DNA of 64,000 nucleotides from Pseudarthrobacter sp. BIM B-2242 (GTDB lineage Bacteria > Actinomycetota > Actinomycetes > Actinomycetales > Micrococcaceae), in contig NZ_CP061721.1 of the NCBI RefSeq assembly GCF_014764445.1, forward strand, positions 2,480,001 to 2,544,000, written 5' to 3'. Positions 62,886 to 64,000 of the stretch are shown here, one piece after another. Made by a program: the position numbers and the translations under genes. The stretch's first letter is position 1, and every line of letters starts with the position of its first letter. Under the pieces are notes generated by a model that was given only the letters and a program-made list of their open reading frames with translations, searched no databases and was not told where the DNA came from.

Positions 62886-64000
62886 CTACTTTGTTGAGGA
62901 GATGTCGAAATCGGCGCCGAGGCCGGCCAGCTTTTCGGTGAACCGCTCATATCCGCGGTTGATGATGTCGATCCCGGTCACACGCGATGTACCAGTGGCG
63001 GCAAGCGCGGCAATGAGGTGGCTGAAGCCGCCACGCAGGTCGGGAACGTCGATGTCGGTGCCCTTGAGCTGGGTGGGGCCTGAGATGACGGCAGAGTGGA
63101 GGAAGTTCCGCTGGCCGAAGCGGCACGGAACGCTGCCCAGGCACTCACGGTGCACCTGGATGCTGGCGCCCATCCGGATGAGGGCGTCGGTGAAGCCGAA
63201 CCTGTTTTCGTACACGGTTTCGTGCACGATCGAGACGCCCTCGGCCTGCGTCAGGGCCACAACCAGGGGCTGCTGCCAGTCGGTCATGAAGCCCGGGTGC
63301 ACATCGGTTTCCAGGACGAGGGGGTTGAGCTTGCCGCCGCGGTGGTAGAAACGGATGCCGTCCTCGCCGATGTCCATGCCGCCGCCCACTTTGCGGTAGG
63401 TGTTCAGGAACGTCATCATGTCCCGCTGCGACGCACCCTCGACGAAGATGTCGCCCTTGGTGACGAGGGCAGCCGAGGCCCACGACGCCGATTCGTTGCG
63501 GTCCGAGAGGGCGCGGTGGTTGTAGCCGCCCAGGTCCTTGACGCCTTCGATACGGATGGTGCGGTCCGTCTGGACGCTGATGATGGCGCCCATCTTCTGC
63601 AGCACGGCGATGAGGTCAATAATCTCGGGCTCGGTTGCGGCGCCGGAAAGTTCGGTGATGCCCTCGGCGCGCGTGGCGCTCAGCAGCACCTGCTCCGTGG
63701 CACCCACCGACGGATACGGCAGGGAGATCTTGGCGCCCTGCAGGCCCCTCGGCGCGGAAATGTGGATGCCGCCCGGGCGCTTCTCGACGACGGCGCCGAA
63801 CTGGCGCAGCACGTTGAGGTGGTAATCGATGGGCCTGTCGCCGATCTTGCAGCCGCCAAGGTCCGGAATGAAGGCCTCACCGATCGCGTGGATCAGCGGC
63901 CCGCACAGCAGGATCGGGATCCGCGAATCGCCTGCATGGGCGTCGATCGCGGTACTCGGGGCCGTCTTGGCCGCCTTGGGGTCCAGGGTCAGATCACCGG
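62886..64000 (-). CDS. murA: UDP-N-acetylglucosamine 1-carboxyvinyltransferase, 5' end beyond the window
   Basis: The frame is open from the right edge to the stop at 62886, about 370 residues (partial; full length about 430). The catalytic Cys of MurA is in LGGCKIGDRPIDYHL near 63,850. VSVGATEQVLLSATRA-type sequence, DIGEDGIRFYHRGG, DVHPGFMTDWQQPLVVALTQA and DIINRGYERFTEKLAGLGA are family blocks. It starts peptidoglycan synthesis by transferring enolpyruvate. An ATG in frame at 63812 is not the start. Confidence 0.95.
   Translation of the reverse strand, partial: GDLTLDPKAAKTAPSTAIDAHAGDSRIPILLCGPLIHAIGEAFIPDLGGCKIGDRPIDYHLNVLRQFGAVVEKRPGGIHISAPRGLQGAKISLPYPSVGATEQVLLSATRAEGITELSGAATEPEIIDLIAVLQKMGAIISVQTDRTIRIEGVKDLGGYNHRALSDRNESASWASAALVTKGDIFVEGASQRDMMTFLNTYRKVGGGMDIGEDGIRFYHRGGKLNPLVLETDVHPGFMTDWQQPLVVALTQAEGVSIVHETVYENRFGFTDALIRMGASIQVHRECLGSVPCRFGQRNFLHSAVISGPTQLKGTDIDVPDLRGGFSHLIAALAATGTSRVTGIDIINRGYERFTEKLAGLGADFDISSTK

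Overview
This is a high-GC actinobacterial chromosome segment, most consistent with Arthrobacter/Pseudarthrobacter (Micrococcaceae). The housekeeping order murA-plsC-gpsA-ddl / thiL-DAK-recG-rsmD / coaD-DUF177-rpmF-rnc-mutM / smc-ftsY / amtB-glnB / ffh / rpsP-khpA-rimM-trmD-rplS-lepB-lepB-rnhB-DUF2469-yraN-yifB is typical of that group. So are the many GTG and TTG starts, the oleA-oleBC-oleD olefin genes and the MntR/IdeR-type metal regulation. This assignment is by recognition of protein families, not by a database search.

Left part (1 to about 21,497) is accessory and metal-centred. It holds the tail of an ArsR-type regulator, then a + strand run of CtaG-like oxidase assembly protein, a secreted M23 peptidase behind a c-di-AMP (ydaO) riboswitch, DUF305, DUF3105, SURF1 and MntR. 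Next come a truncated CusA-type RND pump, an IS110-family insertion sequence, MntH, an ACR3/bile-acid-symporter-like permease, a fasciclin lipoprotein, a Tat-exported multicopper oxidase, a broken second multicopper oxidase overlapping a ZIP transporter, and a SulP-carbonic anhydrase fusion. The region is scarred. It contains a second, decayed IS110 3' end sitting inside a broken gene, an antisense remnant of a second MntR-like regulator fused to the 5' end of the broken oxidase, and a degraded comEC fragment next to a yifB/comM gene cut exactly at its Walker A motif (21,498). That last point looks like the breakpoint between accessory DNA and the conserved backbone.

Right part (21,498 to 64,000) is backbone: ribosomal protein, tRNA/rRNA modification and secretion genes (rpsP to lepB, all - strand); thiC with its TPP riboswitch; ffh, zwf, glnB-amtB with a GlnR-like site, an MFS exporter, ftsY and smc. 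It continues with RNase III, Fpg, CoaD, RecG, ThiL and cell-wall/lipid precursor genes (ddl, gpsA, plsC, murA). A four-function, three-gene long-chain olefin cassette (oleA, fused oleBC, oleD) is inserted in the opposite direction between mutM and smc, which are usually adjacent in actinobacteria.

The genes form three functional blocks. The first handles copper/manganese homeostasis and terminal oxidase assembly outside and in the membrane. The second is the translation/SRP/secretion block, where several unusually strong hairpins (27,536; 25,397; 32,720; 35,866; 39,108) delimit transcripts. The third is envelope and hydrocarbon biosynthesis. I saw no tRNA, rRNA or CRISPR array.
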